A stretch of DNA of 34,305 nt from Methanobacteriota archaeon (GTDB lineage: Archaea; Thermoplasmatota; Thermoplasmata; Methanomassiliicoccales; Methanomassiliicoccaceae). A program made the position numbers and the translations under genes. Shown here piece by piece: positions 26,084 through 34,305 of the stretch (within the stretch, counting starts at the first letter, position 1; each line of letters opens with the position of its first letter). The stretch is from the NCBI GenBank assembly GCA_012518185.1, contig JAAYTA010000031.1, positions 1 through 34,305 of the forward strand. The letters run 5' to 3'. The notes below the pieces were generated by a model. That model made no database searches. It saw nothing but the letters and a program-made list of their open reading frames with translations, and was not told the origin of the DNA.

Positions 26084-26722
26084 TCAATATTGCCTATGTT
26101 CCTGGAAATATCGCTGCATAATTCGCCTCTGTCCCTTTCTAAGAACTTCAGAAAGCGTTGATGTAGATATATCGAATATCTTAGCTAACTCTTTCAGCCC
26201 AATGCGGCGCGGGAAATCAAAATAACCTCGCTCAAATGCCATTCGAGTGATTTGTTCCTGCCTCATAGTGAGTTCATCAGTATCAGTTATTTCAGTGAGT
26301 CTAACTAATTTAGGTTCAGCATTCAATGACTCTAAAGTATCAATTAATTCCTTGAATGCTGAGTTCCTAGTTACTAACATGGTCCATTGCATCCGTCCAT
26401 CGGCTGTAGTTATAGAACGTGTAAGGAAGCACTCGGTCCCAGCTAATACACGACATATCACACACTGATTGGTAGAAAATGCTGCTAATGCCTTGCCCTT
26501 ATCAATCGCACTTACATCAACATTGAATATATTCGGATTATTGCGTATTGACTCAATGACCTTTGGAAGATCGTCAATATCTTCGACTTCGATTTGTACC
26601 AAGTCACGGACTTCACTATCGAAGGCTTTTGAGTCTATCAGCTTTACAACTGACGGATATTGTTCTATCACTTCAGTGATCCAGTTATCCGGCAGAGCTA
26701 GTGTTATTACACCTTCCATCAT
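26084..26722 (-). CDS. Bacterioopsin-activator-type HTH transcription regulator
   Basis: Predicted DNA-binding regulator of the archaeal Bat/HTH_10 class. The C-terminal LKELAKIFDISTSTLSEVLRKGQRRIM is the typical HTH_10 helix pair, preceded by TMRQEQITRMAFERGYFDFPRRIG. The N-terminal 150 residues form a family-specific sensing region with CVICRVLAGTEC, two Cys pairs that might bind a metal or sense redox. I start at the ATG at 26722, with GGGTG upstream that overlaps the gdhA stop; the track GTG at 26731 is less likely. It is sandwiched between gdhA and alba with short gaps, suggesting it may control its own operon. Confidence 0.88.
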   Translation of the reverse strand: MMEGVITLALPDNWITEVIEQYPSVVKLIDSKAFDSEVRDLVQIEVEDIDDLPKVIESIRNNPNIFNVDVSAIDKGKALAAFSTNQCVICRVLAGTECFLTRSITTADGRMQWTMLVTRNSAFKELIDTLESLNAEPKLVRLTEITDTDELTMRQEQITRMAFERGYFDFPRRIGLKELAKIFDISTSTLSEVLRKGQRRIMQRYFQEHRQY

Positions 26723-26733
26723 ATAATGCACCC

Positions 26734-27990
26734 TTAGGGATATATCCCCCTCAGCTTAGTGGCCTGGACCACTTCATTTATAGATAGTAAATAGGCTGCA
26801 GTTCTCATATCGACATCTTTCGATTCCGCAGTAGTATATACTTTCGAGAATGCATAAGTCATTATTTCATTGAGCCGCTCTCTAATTTCGACATTGGACC
26901 AGTATAGGAATTGTAGGTTCTGCACCCATTCGAAGTAAGATACAGTAACTCCACCGGCGTTGCATAAAATATCAGGTATAACGAGCGTGCCCTTTTCAGC
27001 TAAAATCTTATCAGCTCTTAAGGTACTGGGTCCATTAGCTCCCTCGGCTAGAATGAGGGCATCAATATTATCTGCATTCTCTGATGTGATTGCATTCTCC
27101 ATAGCAGCAGGAACTAACACTGTGCACTGGGTTTCGAGGAGCTCTTCATTAGTTATATTAGTGGCTCCAGGATAGTCTTGCACCGAGCCTGTGCGACGCT
27201 TATGCTCATGTACGCTTACTGGATCTAATCCCGATAATTTTGTTATTCCTCCTGAGGAATCGGAGAGAGCGATTATTGTCAATCCAAGTTCATCCTTCAA
27301 TAGACGGGCAGCGTTCCACCCTACATTTCCAAAACCCTGTATTGCCACAGTGGCTTCTTTGCGTTTAATATCGGACACATCCATGGCCTCCCTAACGCAA
27401 TACATCAGCCCTCTTGAAGTCGCCTCATCACGGCCTTTGGAGCCCCCTAATGAGATTGGTTTACCTGTGACTATGCTCGGCATTGAGTGGCCAACATTCA
27501 TCGAATATGTATCCATAAACCAGCTCATTGTTTGAGCATCAGTGTACATATCTGGGCCAGGTATATCTGTGTGCGGACCAATTAGGGGCATGAGCTCAGA
27601 CACATATCGGCGCGTCAGCCTTTCTAATTCCCCGGAACTCATCTTCTTAGGATCACAAATAACACCTCCTTTGGCCCCGCCATATGGTATATCTACTGTG
27701 GCACACTTCCAAGTCATCCACATCGCCAACGCGCGAATTTCATCTAGAGTAACTTCTGGATGATAGCGCATTCCACCTTTGCAGGGTCCTCGGACCGAAT
27801 TGTGTTGGACACGGTAGCCAGTGAATATCTTGATCGTACCATCATCCATTGGTACTGGAAAATTTACAGTGAGTTCTCGTTTTGGCCTGCTCAAAAGTTC
27901 AATCATACCGCCATCTAGGCCAAGGATTTCACCCACTAGCCTCACTTGGCTAATTGCTACATGATATGGATTATTATGATCACTCGCCAA
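26734..27990 (-). CDS. gdhA: Glutamate dehydrogenase (Glu/Leu/Phe/Val family)
   Basis: Interconverts glutamate and 2-oxoglutarate plus ammonia. GPCKGGMRYHPEVTLDE and PYGGAKGGV carry the substrate and catalytic Lys residues. IPGPDMYTDAQTMSWFMDTY and VAIQGFGNVGWNAARLL (nucleotide fold) follow, then LVPAAMENAIT, ILAEGANGPS and PDILCNAGGVTVSYFEWVQN. At 418 aa it is the standard hexameric type. The start is a TTG with GGTGA five bases upstream. It is the first gene of a tight minus-strand run with the HTH regulator and alba. Coenzyme preference cannot be read reliably. Confidence 0.96.
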   Translation of the reverse strand: MASDHNNPYHVAISQVRLVGEILGLDGGMIELLSRPKRELTVNFPVPMDDGTIKIFTGYRVQHNSVRGPCKGGMRYHPEVTLDEIRALAMWMTWKCATVDIPYGGAKGGVICDPKKMSSGELERLTRRYVSELMPLIGPHTDIPGPDMYTDAQTMSWFMDTYSMNVGHSMPSIVTGKPISLGGSKGRDEATSRGLMYCVREAMDVSDIKRKEATVAIQGFGNVGWNAARLLKDELGLTIIALSDSSGGITKLSGLDPVSVHEHKRRTGSVQDYPGATNITNEELLETQCTVLVPAAMENAITSENADNIDALILAEGANGPSTLRADKILAEKGTLVIPDILCNAGGVTVSYFEWVQNLQFLYWSNVEIRERLNEIMTYAFSKVYTTAESKDVDMRTAAYLLSINEVVQATKLRGIYP

Positions 27991-28066
27991 ATCCTCACCC
28001 CATGCACGTTAGACTCAACATGCATTCATCAAATTTATAGACGAGTGTCGTTGATTATCTACTACT

Positions 28067-29773
28067 GTGAAGAATATTGAGATTGCAAGTATGTTGCATG
28101 AATTCGCCGATCTCATGGATATGCATGGAGACATATTCAGACGAAATGCATATCGTCGAGCTGCCCGGAGTATAGAGGCTTTAGATCAAAGTATAGAAGA
28201 GATCATAAGAGAGGGGCGGTTGCGTCAAATACCTGGGATAGGGGAAGGGATTGCTTCAATATTAATGGAAATTGTAGAGAGCGGTACTTCAAAGGAGCTT
28301 GAAAGGTTGAGACGAACCTTTCCACCAGGCGTTGCTGAGATGATGCGGATACCAGATGTAGGCCCTCGTTCCGCAGTTAAATTTTATCATGAACTTGGAA
28401 TAACTAATCTTGAGGAGTTAAAGGATGCTGCAGAAGATGGGCGCATACGTAAATTATCTGGTTTTGGCGAGCGTTCTGAGGCCAATATATTGCGAGGCAT
28501 CAGACTAATAGAGCAGCAAGGTAGTCGGATGTTGTTATCTGATGCGCTCTCCAAGGGGAGTGCGATAGTAGAACATATTCGGTCCTATGGCTTCCCACTA
28601 GTATCAGTAGCAGGATCGATGCGCCGCATGATGGAAACTATTGGAGATGTAGATATACTAGTAGGGACCAGCCATTCAGTAGACGCTATGGAGGCATTCA
28701 TAGCTTTCCCTAATGCAGTAGATATTATTGTCAGAGGTGAAAGTAAGACTAGTGTGCGTTTATCTGATGGCACACAGGCAGATATGCGAGTAGTTCCGGA
28801 GATCAGTCATGGTGCTGCCTTACAATACTTCACCGGTTCCAAAGAGCATAATGTTAAGCTCCGCAGAATAGCTATCAATAAAGGCCTTAGACTTAATGAG
28901 TATGGCTTATTCGATAGTGCAGGTGTGAACCTAGTCGCCGGCCTTAAGGAAGATGAAATATATCGTCTACTAGATCTTCAACCAATACCTCCTGAACTAC
29001 GAGAAGATCGGGGAGAGATTGAGGCAGCTGCCAGGAATCAGTTGCCTAGACTTGTAACACAACGAGACATACGTGGAGATCTGCATGTACACACTATCCT
29101 TAGCGATGGTCATGACACCATGCGTGAAATGGCTATGGCAGCTATGAAGCGCGGATATGATTACGTTGGATTAACAGATCATTCTGCATCTCTTCGTATA
29201 GCTAACGGACTAGACGTCGATGAACTTCTAACTTCATTAGAGCAGGCTAGACAACTTAGCAATGAGTTAAATTTTCCGATAATGCGTGGAGCTGAAGTAG
29301 ATATACTAGAAGATGGGACCTTAGATTACCCAGATGAGGTATTGGATCAGTTGGATTATGTTATAGCTTCAGTTCATTCTAGATTTAAGATGAGCATTGA
29401 TCAAATGACTGAGCGGATTATTTACGCCATAAAGAGCGGTAAAATGCAAATATTGGGCCATCCAACCGGACGATTACTGGGACGTCGGGAAGCATATGCT
29501 ATTGATTTAGACGCAGTAATGGAAGAGGCGGCTAGACATGGCGTAGCAATGGAAGTAAATGGTTTTCCAGAGCGTCTTGATCTCAACGACATGGGATGTC
29601 GAAGGGCTAAGGAGAAGGGTATTATGGTTGTCCTGAACACTGATGCTCATAGCGAGGAGGGTTTAGATAACATGCATCTTGCTATAGGGACTGCAAGACG
29701 GGGATGGTTGGAACCAGAGAATATTCTTAATTGTCTCCCTTATCCTGATATAAAGGATGCCTTAGCCCGATAA
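28067..29773 (+). CDS. polX: DNA polymerase X family with PHP domain
   Basis: A 568-aa repair polymerase of the bacterial/archaeal PolX type. The N-terminal 8-kDa and helix-hairpin-helix regions show [11 protein letters not shown] and [14 protein letters not shown]. The palm has [20 protein letters not shown], with the metal-binding Asp pair at about 194 and 196, and [25 protein letters not shown]. The C-terminal PHP domain has [13 protein letters not shown] (about 336-348), [38 protein letters not shown] and NTDAHS, all metal ligands typical of a 3'-5' exonuclease. The start is a GTG, with AATTTATAG about 31 bp upstream. It precedes the RuBisCO operon by 23 bp and may be co-transcribed. Confidence 0.95.
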   Translation: MKNIEIASMLHEFADLMDMHGDIFRRNAYRRAARSIEALDQSIEEIIREGRLRQIPGIGEGIASILMEIVESGTSKELERLRRTFPPGVAEMMRIPDVGPRSAVKFYHELGITNLEELKDAAEDGRIRKLSGFGERSEANILRGIRLIEQQGSRMLLSDALSKGSAIVEHIRSYGFPLVSVAGSMRRMMETIGDVDILVGTSHSVDAMEAFIAFPNAVDIIVRGESKTSVRLSDGTQADMRVVPEISHGAALQYFTGSKEHNVKLRRIAINKGLRLNEYGLFDSAGVNLVAGLKEDEIYRLLDLQPIPPELREDRGEIEAAARNQLPRLVTQRDIRGDLHVHTILSDGHDTMREMAMAAMKRGYDYVGLTDHSASLRIANGLDVDELLTSLEQARQLSNELNFPIMRGAEVDILEDGTLDYPDEVLDQLDYVIASVHSRFKMSIDQMTERIIYAIKSGKMQILGHPTGRLLGRREAYAIDLDAVMEEAARHGVAMEVNGFPERLDLNDMGCRRAKEKGIMVVLNTDAHSEEGLDNMHLAIGTARRGWLEPENILNCLPYPDIKDALAR

Positions 29774-29796
29774 GGACGAAACTATATGTTCTTTCT

Positions 29797-30753
29797 ATGC
29801 GATTAGATGCAACGACTGATATGAAAGTGAATGAGGTAGCTAGATCCATCAAGAATATGGAAATCAGAGGTGCCGGATTAATCGCCCGATCTGCGGCAGA
29901 AGCACTTAAGCATAGTGCTAAGGAATTCCAAGGTGAAGATCTTACTGCGCTCATGCGGAAACTGGAGGAGAGCAAAGATATCTTAGTTGGATCTCGTCCT
30001 ACTGCTATCTCACTATGGAATGCAGTGCAGGCTACTCTTCGAGGATCTCAGGAAGCCACTGATGTGGAAGAGTTACGGAATATAGTCGTCTTTAATGCCG
30101 ATCGATTTGTAAAGCGTTCTTCTGAAGCAGTACAGCTTATTGGGAAATTCGGTGCTAAGCGGCTGAAAGATGATATGAAAATTCTGACACACTGTAATAG
30201 TAAAGCAGCTTTAAGTGTGATAAAAAATGCTCACTCTAGAGGCATGAATATCGAAGTTTATGCTACAGAGTCAAGACCATGGAGGCAGGGCATTTTAACA
30301 GTCAAAGAGCTGAGTGATGTGGGGATCCCTTGTACACTCATTATTGACTCCGCAGTGCGCTGGGCAATGAAAGACGTCGACGCCGTATTTGTAGGAGCGG
30401 ACACTATATGTTCCAATGGCGCTCTAATCAATAAGATTGGTACTTCTCAGATAGCAATGGCCGCTAGTGATTCACGCGTTCCATTTATGGTATGCGCTGA
30501 GACATATAAATTTTCACCCCGTACATTAAGTGGCGAGATGGTGGAAATAGAGGAGCGAGATGCTTCAGAAGTAATAGATGCTAAATTACTACCACCTGGT
30601 GTGAAAATTAGGAACCCAGTATTTGACGCAACACCTCCAGAATACATCGATTCTTTAATAACAGAATTAGGAGTGATCTCTCCTTATGCTGCCTATGAGG
30701 TCATCGTTAGGGAATTTGGTCAAGCTAGCATCTTTGAAGAAATGGGGGACTAG
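29797..30753 (+). CDS. Ribose-1,5-bisphosphate isomerase
   Basis: Converts ribose-1,5-bisphosphate to ribulose-1,5-bisphosphate in the archaeal AMP pathway. It belongs to the eIF2B alpha/beta/delta-like fold: IKNMEIRGAGLIARSAAEAL, GSRPTAISLWNAV, ILTHCNSKAAL, YATESRPWRQG, DAVFVGADTICSNGALINKIGTSQIA and VCAETYKFSP. The catalytic Cys in THCNS and the Asp in VGADT are present. Length 318 aa is usual. Methylthioribose-1-phosphate isomerase is the main look-alike, but the position two bases before RuBisCO settles the call. Confidence 0.94.
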   Translation: MRLDATTDMKVNEVARSIKNMEIRGAGLIARSAAEALKHSAKEFQGEDLTALMRKLEESKDILVGSRPTAISLWNAVQATLRGSQEATDVEELRNIVVFNADRFVKRSSEAVQLIGKFGAKRLKDDMKILTHCNSKAALSVIKNAHSRGMNIEVYATESRPWRQGILTVKELSDVGIPCTLIIDSAVRWAMKDVDAVFVGADTICSNGALINKIGTSQIAMAASDSRVPFMVCAETYKFSPRTLSGEMVEIEERDASEVIDAKLLPPGVKIRNPVFDATPPEYIDSLITELGVISPYAAYEVIVREFGQASIFEEMGD

Positions 30754-30755
30754 AT

Positions 30756-31994
30756 ATGGAACACTCTAACTATTATCTGCATCTGGGTGAAAGTATAGAT
30801 CCAGATGAATATGTGATATGTAAATACAAAATGAAGACAGATCTTAATCTAGAAGAGGCTGCGGTTGCTATTGCTACTGAGCAGTCAACAGGTACTTGGA
30901 CTGGTATATCCACCTTAAATGAAGATATTTTAGAAAGTTATGGTGCCAGAGTTACAGACATTACAGATGATATGGCCACTATAGCGTTTCCCGCAGATGA
31001 TTTTTCCATAGATATAGGAGGCATACCTCAAATATTGAGCGTCATTGCTGGAAATTTATTTGGTCTGGAAGCATTGAAAGGAGTGAGGTTAGAGGACGTA
31101 TTCTTCCCTCGCTCTATCTTAGAACAATTCAAAGGGCCTAAGTTCGGCATTGATGGGATGAGAGAGATATTAAGGCGACCTGATAAGCCATTAGTAGGTA
31201 CAATTGTTAAACCAAAGATAGGCCTTTCACCTCAAGAGTATGCTAATTACATCTATGAATCTGGCATTGGTGGATTGACTAATGGTAAAGATGATGAGAC
31301 TTTATCTAACCAGAAATTCTGCCCCCTTGAAGATCGCGTCGTAGCAGTGGCTGAAGCCATTGATCGTGTAAAGGATGAGACAGGACATATTATGATGCAT
31401 GCCATTAATGTCTCTACCAAGGGTCATCAGATTGTTGAAGTGGCCGAGCGAGCCCAAGAACTTGGAGCAACTGAGCTTATGGTTGATGTCATTACTTGCG
31501 GATTTGCAGCGGTGCAAGCACTGGCTGAGGATCCTTCGATTAAAGTTCCCATACATGTTCATCGAACTATGCATGGTGCCATGACTCGAAACCCTGATCA
31601 TGGGATAGCTATGTTAGTGTTCTCTAAACTAGTTCGTATGTGTGGAGGAGATGCACTGCATGTTGGAACATTTGGCGTAGGGAAGATGATAGGGGGAGCT
31701 CGGGATGACCTTGCCAATCAAAAGGCGTGTGTGGATGCTAATGTACCTTATAAGCCTGTAATGCCTGTGTGCTCTGGCGGAATGCATCCTGCACTCATAG
31801 AGCCGTTGGTCAAAATTACTGGCTTTGATGTACAGATACAGGCCGGTGGGGGAGTAGCAGGCCATCCAAGTGGAGTGAGGAGTGGAGCAAGGGCTATGAC
31901 TCAGGCCGTGGATGCAGCCGTAGCCGACATACCGTTTAAAGAATATGCAGTTAACCATAAGGAATTATCAGAAGCCATTGAAAAGTGGGGATGA
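30756..31994 (+). CDS. rbcL: Form III ribulose-1,5-bisphosphate carboxylase/oxygenase
   Basis: Fixes CO2 onto ribulose-1,5-bisphosphate to give two 3-phosphoglycerates, here as the last step of AMP salvage. Active-site residues are intact: TIVKPKIG (K152, K154), KDDE with the carbamylated Lys (K178), D180 and E181, HVHRTMHGA (H269, R270), loop 6 HVGTFGVGKM (K310), CSGGMHP (S340) and QAGGGVAGHPSG. Loop 6 spacing is as in Thermococcus-type form III-b. At 412 aa it is somewhat short; the stretch between loop 6 and SGG is about 15-20 residues shorter than in the archaeal relatives I can recall. GGLTNGKDDE replaces the usual G-G-x-D-x-x-K-D-D-E. It is translationally coupled to deoA. Confidence 0.95.
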   Translation: MEHSNYYLHLGESIDPDEYVICKYKMKTDLNLEEAAVAIATEQSTGTWTGISTLNEDILESYGARVTDITDDMATIAFPADDFSIDIGGIPQILSVIAGNLFGLEALKGVRLEDVFFPRSILEQFKGPKFGIDGMREILRRPDKPLVGTIVKPKIGLSPQEYANYIYESGIGGLTNGKDDETLSNQKFCPLEDRVVAVAEAIDRVKDETGHIMMHAINVSTKGHQIVEVAERAQELGATELMVDVITCGFAAVQALAEDPSIKVPIHVHRTMHGAMTRNPDHGIAMLVFSKLVRMCGGDALHVGTFGVGKMIGGARDDLANQKACVDANVPYKPVMPVCSGGMHPALIEPLVKITGFDVQIQAGGGVAGHPSGVRSGARAMTQAVDAAVADIPFKEYAVNHKELSEAIEKWG

Positions 31995-33562
31995 ATATGC
32001 AATTGAAAGCTAAATACATCGACATGGAGACAGCCGAATATACCTGCGTTCTGCACGTAGATGATGCTAGAGAGATGGGAGTAAGAGAGCAGGATCGTGT
32101 CAGAATTAAACACGATCGCAGTTCCGTAGTAGCATTAGTTCATACTACTGATACGATAGTGCAGCAAGGTGAGGTAGGTATACTGGGGCGAGCCTATGCT
32201 CGGCTAGGACCAGATAAGGATGAAGTTATAGACGTGGTTGCCACCACTAGGCCAGCAGCGGTAGAATTTATCAAGAAGAAGATGGCTGGAAAGGAACTTT
32301 CAACTGCCGAAATACGCACAATCGTTAGCGATATAGCTGATCATACCCTCAGTAATATTGAGCTAACAGCCTATGTGACTTCATTGGAAATAAATGGCAT
32401 GAATATTCGTGAAACTGCTGATCTAACTATGGCTATGGTTGAAACTGGAGAAGTTATAGAGTTTGATAGATCTCCTGTTTTCGACTTCCATTCTATTGGA
32501 GGATGTCCCGGTAATAAAATAACACTGATAGTAGTGCCAATCGTTGCAGCAGCAGGATTACTTATCCCTAAGACATCATCTAGAGCCATCAGCTCTGCCT
32601 GTGGTACAGCAGATATTGTGGAAGTATTTGCTGATGTGGATTTCGATTCCAATAAATTACGTTCCATCTCAGAATCTACCGGTGGCGCATTAGCTTGGGG
32701 AGGCTCGATGAATCTAGCTCCAGCAGATGATGTAATAATAAGAGTAGAGTACCCTCTTGGAATAGATCCTCATGCTCAACTACTCGCATCAGTCATGAGT
32801 AAGAAGAAAGCAGTAGGAGCAGACTTCTTAGCTATAGATATACCAGTAGGAGAAGGTACCAAGGTTAAGACTATGGAAAAAGCACAAGCTTTTGCTAAGG
32901 ACTTCGTTGAATTGGGCGAGCTCCTTAACATCCATGTAGAGGTTGCTATTACTTATGGAGATCAGCCAGTTGGAAGAGCTATCGGTCCCGCATTAGAGTC
33001 CAGGGAAGCTATTCGCATACTAGAAGGTGTTCCACACCCTAGCAGTGTAATCGAGAAGGCTGCAGGTATGGCTGGAATGGTACTAGAGATGGGGGGTATC
33101 CCTAACGGAGAAGCTAGAGCAAGAGAGCTATTAGCATCAGGTAAGGCACTAGATAAATTCCGTGAGATCGTAGGAGCTCAAGGTGGGAATCCAGATATAA
33201 CTTCTGAGGACATTAAAGTAGGCGAGTTTACCTACGATGTCTTATCCAAGACATGTGGATATGTCAATGGGATAAGAAATAGAGATTTGGTCAGGCTAGC
33301 TAGAACTGCCGGATCTCCTAAGGACAAGGGTGCAGGCGTCCTTCTGCATAAGAAAAAGGGAAACCGTGTGAATACTGGGGAGCCACTGTTCACTATATAT
33401 GCAGATAATAAAGCTAAATTAGACAGGGCCATAAATCTGTCTCGAAGTCTTTCACCTATAGCAGTAGAAGGTATGATACTAGCTAAATTACCATATGTAT
33501 CGAAGAGCACAGTCATCGAGAGGACTTTCTGCCCTGTACCTTCAACGCATCAGGAAGAGTGA
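31991..33562 (+). CDS. deoA: AMP phosphorylase
   Basis: Phosphorolyses AMP (and CMP/UMP) to ribose-1,5-bisphosphate and free base, the first step of the AMP pathway. The N-terminal 80 residues form the extra domain of the archaeal family. The thymidine-phosphorylase-like core follows: LSTAEIRTIVSDIADHTLSNIE, DFHSIGGCPGNKITLIVVPIVAAAGL, SSRAISSACGTADIVEVFADVDF, ALAWGGSMNLAPADDVIIRVE, MSKKKAVGADFLAIDIPVGEGTKV, YGDQPVGRAIGPALESREAI. I start at the ATG that overlaps the RuBisCO TGA (ATGA), giving 523 aa; the track GTG two codons earlier is less natural. Its end overlaps the convergent gene by 50 bp. Confidence 0.96.
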   Translation: MNMQLKAKYIDMETAEYTCVLHVDDAREMGVREQDRVRIKHDRSSVVALVHTTDTIVQQGEVGILGRAYARLGPDKDEVIDVVATTRPAAVEFIKKKMAGKELSTAEIRTIVSDIADHTLSNIELTAYVTSLEINGMNIRETADLTMAMVETGEVIEFDRSPVFDFHSIGGCPGNKITLIVVPIVAAAGLLIPKTSSRAISSACGTADIVEVFADVDFDSNKLRSISESTGGALAWGGSMNLAPADDVIIRVEYPLGIDPHAQLLASVMSKKKAVGADFLAIDIPVGEGTKVKTMEKAQAFAKDFVELGELLNIHVEVAITYGDQPVGRAIGPALESREAIRILEGVPHPSSVIEKAAGMAGMVLEMGGIPNGEARARELLASGKALDKFREIVGAQGGNPDITSEDIKVGEFTYDVLSKTCGYVNGIRNRDLVRLARTAGSPKDKGAGVLLHKKKGNRVNTGEPLFTIYADNKAKLDRAINLSRSLSPIAVEGMILAKLPYVSKSTVIERTFCPVPSTHQEE

Positions 33563-34259
33563 TGTCACCCCGGGCCACCGCCTCTGCTAGCTCAGAAGAT
33601 ATGGTGAGCCTACCCTCACTCTCGATACGGCTTTGACGTTGGATATCCCTGATCTCTCCTGCAGTGGGAGATATTGTTGGTGGAAAGGGCAGCCTACGGC
33701 CTGTCGATAGTGCAATAGATACCGCTGCATCGGCGTCTGGCTCCTCAGTGCGCCGAGTAGTGCCCCTCTCATCTACTACCTCTACATCATCCACTATATT
33801 CCATATAGAGCAGATAACTCGATCGCGGTTAGTTGGATCACCATGACCTACTCTAGCTAAAAGACGATCGTGCTTTATGCCTCTACTAAAATGAGTGACT
33901 ATATCTGCTACGGATTCGGGCGAGTTTACTGTCTCAGCAAGTATGATCTTCCCATCACCTATAATTGCTAAGCCAGGTCTCCTTCCCGGATCTATACCTA
34001 TTACAAGAGTTACAAAACTCTCTCGTCCCTTTAATCGGCTGTGTGCTAATCTATATGCCATTCTGGGAGAATTCTCTGCTACAACTCTATGAAATTTAAC
34101 TCTAGATCTTTCTTCCTTTGTCGTAGCGATTACTCCAACATTAAGGGGTATCTCTTCATCAAAATTTAAAACAATAAATGGCTCATTGTGATCTCTTAAC
34201 ATCTGAACGAGCTTATAGAAGAACTGGAAATTTTCGGTCATGATGCCGATGACCTTCAT
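33513..34259 (-). CDS. RuvC / RNase H-like fold protein
   Basis: Predicted nuclease-fold protein of about 248 aa. VIGIDPGRRPGLAIIGDGKIILAETV is the first strand pair of an RNase H/RuvC-type domain with its catalytic Asp. EEPDADAAVSIALSTGRRLP would supply a late acidic residue near the C-terminus. The N-terminal 90 residues (MTENFQFFYKLVQMLRDHNEPFIVLNF) form a separate helical/sheet region. The start ATG at 34259 has TTAAAC about 27 bp upstream; the track GTG at 34292 adds 11 residues. Holliday-junction or RNA cleavage is possible from the fold but not shown. The last 50 bp run antisense to the deoA end. Confidence 0.7.
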   Translation of the reverse strand: MKVIGIMTENFQFFYKLVQMLRDHNEPFIVLNFDEEIPLNVGVIATTKEERSRVKFHRVVAENSPRMAYRLAHSRLKGRESFVTLVIGIDPGRRPGLAIIGDGKIILAETVNSPESVADIVTHFSRGIKHDRLLARVGHGDPTNRDRVICSIWNIVDDVEVVDERGTTRRTEEPDADAAVSIALSTGRRLPFPPTISPTAGEIRDIQRQSRIESEGRLTISSELAEAVARGDITLPDALKVQGRKSSR

Positions 34260-34305
34260 CTGACGATAGATGAGTCGTAAAGTGTTTAACACTTTTCCAT
34301 TAATC

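Noticed and set aside
27191-27535. 114-aa plus-strand ORF inside gdhA
   Set aside because: Complete overlap with the conserved glutamate dehydrogenase frame and no own start signal.
27660-27672. A second strong GGAGGTG on the minus strand
   Set aside because: It encodes the conserved Gly-Gly-Val of gdhA (AKGGV), not a ribosome binding site.
1-34305. tRNA, rRNA, CRISPR array, insertion sequence or replication origin
   Set aside because: I scanned spacers for T-loop motifs, regularly spaced repeats, transposase-like ORFs and inverted terminal repeats by eye and saw none; a tRNAscan-SE and Infernal run would settle small RNAs.

Overview
The window is archaeal. Archaeal-type PEP carboxylase, Alba, geranylgeranyl reductase, a Trm5/TYW2-family wyosine enzyme, a form III RuBisCO with AMP phosphorylase and ribose-1,5-bisphosphate isomerase, a DUF835 protein and a bacterioopsin-activator-type HTH regulator all point that way. 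A TiaS-like protein with the methanogenesis-marker-11 motif DDTDTKEKG and a RACo/RamA-type corrinoid activator suggest a methanogen or a close relative. Together with bacterial-type folate genes (fhs, folD, purH), the best guess is Thermoplasmatota near Methanomassiliicoccales. This is inference from gene content, not from a phylogeny. DNA is moderately AT-rich. Many starts look leaderless, with a TATA-like box about 25-30 bp upstream, while others have clear GGAGG/GGTGA ribosome binding sites.

Layout: the right part of proC enters from the left edge (+). A minus-strand block follows: marker protein 11 - uppS - B12-binding radical SAM, then folD, kptA and a DUF2797 gene. fhs (+) diverges from folD. 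A NodB deacetylase and a DUF3786 gene form a minus-strand pair. At 10.2-10.7 kb lie two tandem, previously unlisted microprotein genes (26 and 29 aa, one membrane helix each) that share an 88-bp perfectly identical leader and start region. A large Cys-rich secreted protein follows (-). Then come purH, PEP carboxylase, and a RACo-like activator - geranylgeranyl reductase - Taw2-like run (+). An unrecognised 505-aa Cys-containing protein and an ABC exporter are on the minus strand. DUF835 (+) meets the gdhA - HTH - alba operon (-). The right end holds polX - R15P isomerase - RuBisCO - AMP phosphorylase (+), meeting a RuvC/RNase H-like gene (-).

How the genes fit together: R15P isomerase, RuBisCO and AMP phosphorylase make a complete AMP-to-3-phosphoglycerate route in one tightly packed operon. 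Fhs, FolD and PurH form a tetrahydrofolate C1 route that feeds purine synthesis. UppS, geranylgeranyl reductase, the deacetylase, the ABC exporter and the secreted protein belong to the cell envelope. GdhA, ProC and PEP carboxylase serve nitrogen and C4 metabolism. I found no rRNA, tRNA, CRISPR array, insertion sequence or origin. The strongest candidate for something new is the duplicated microprotein locus with its conserved leader RNA.
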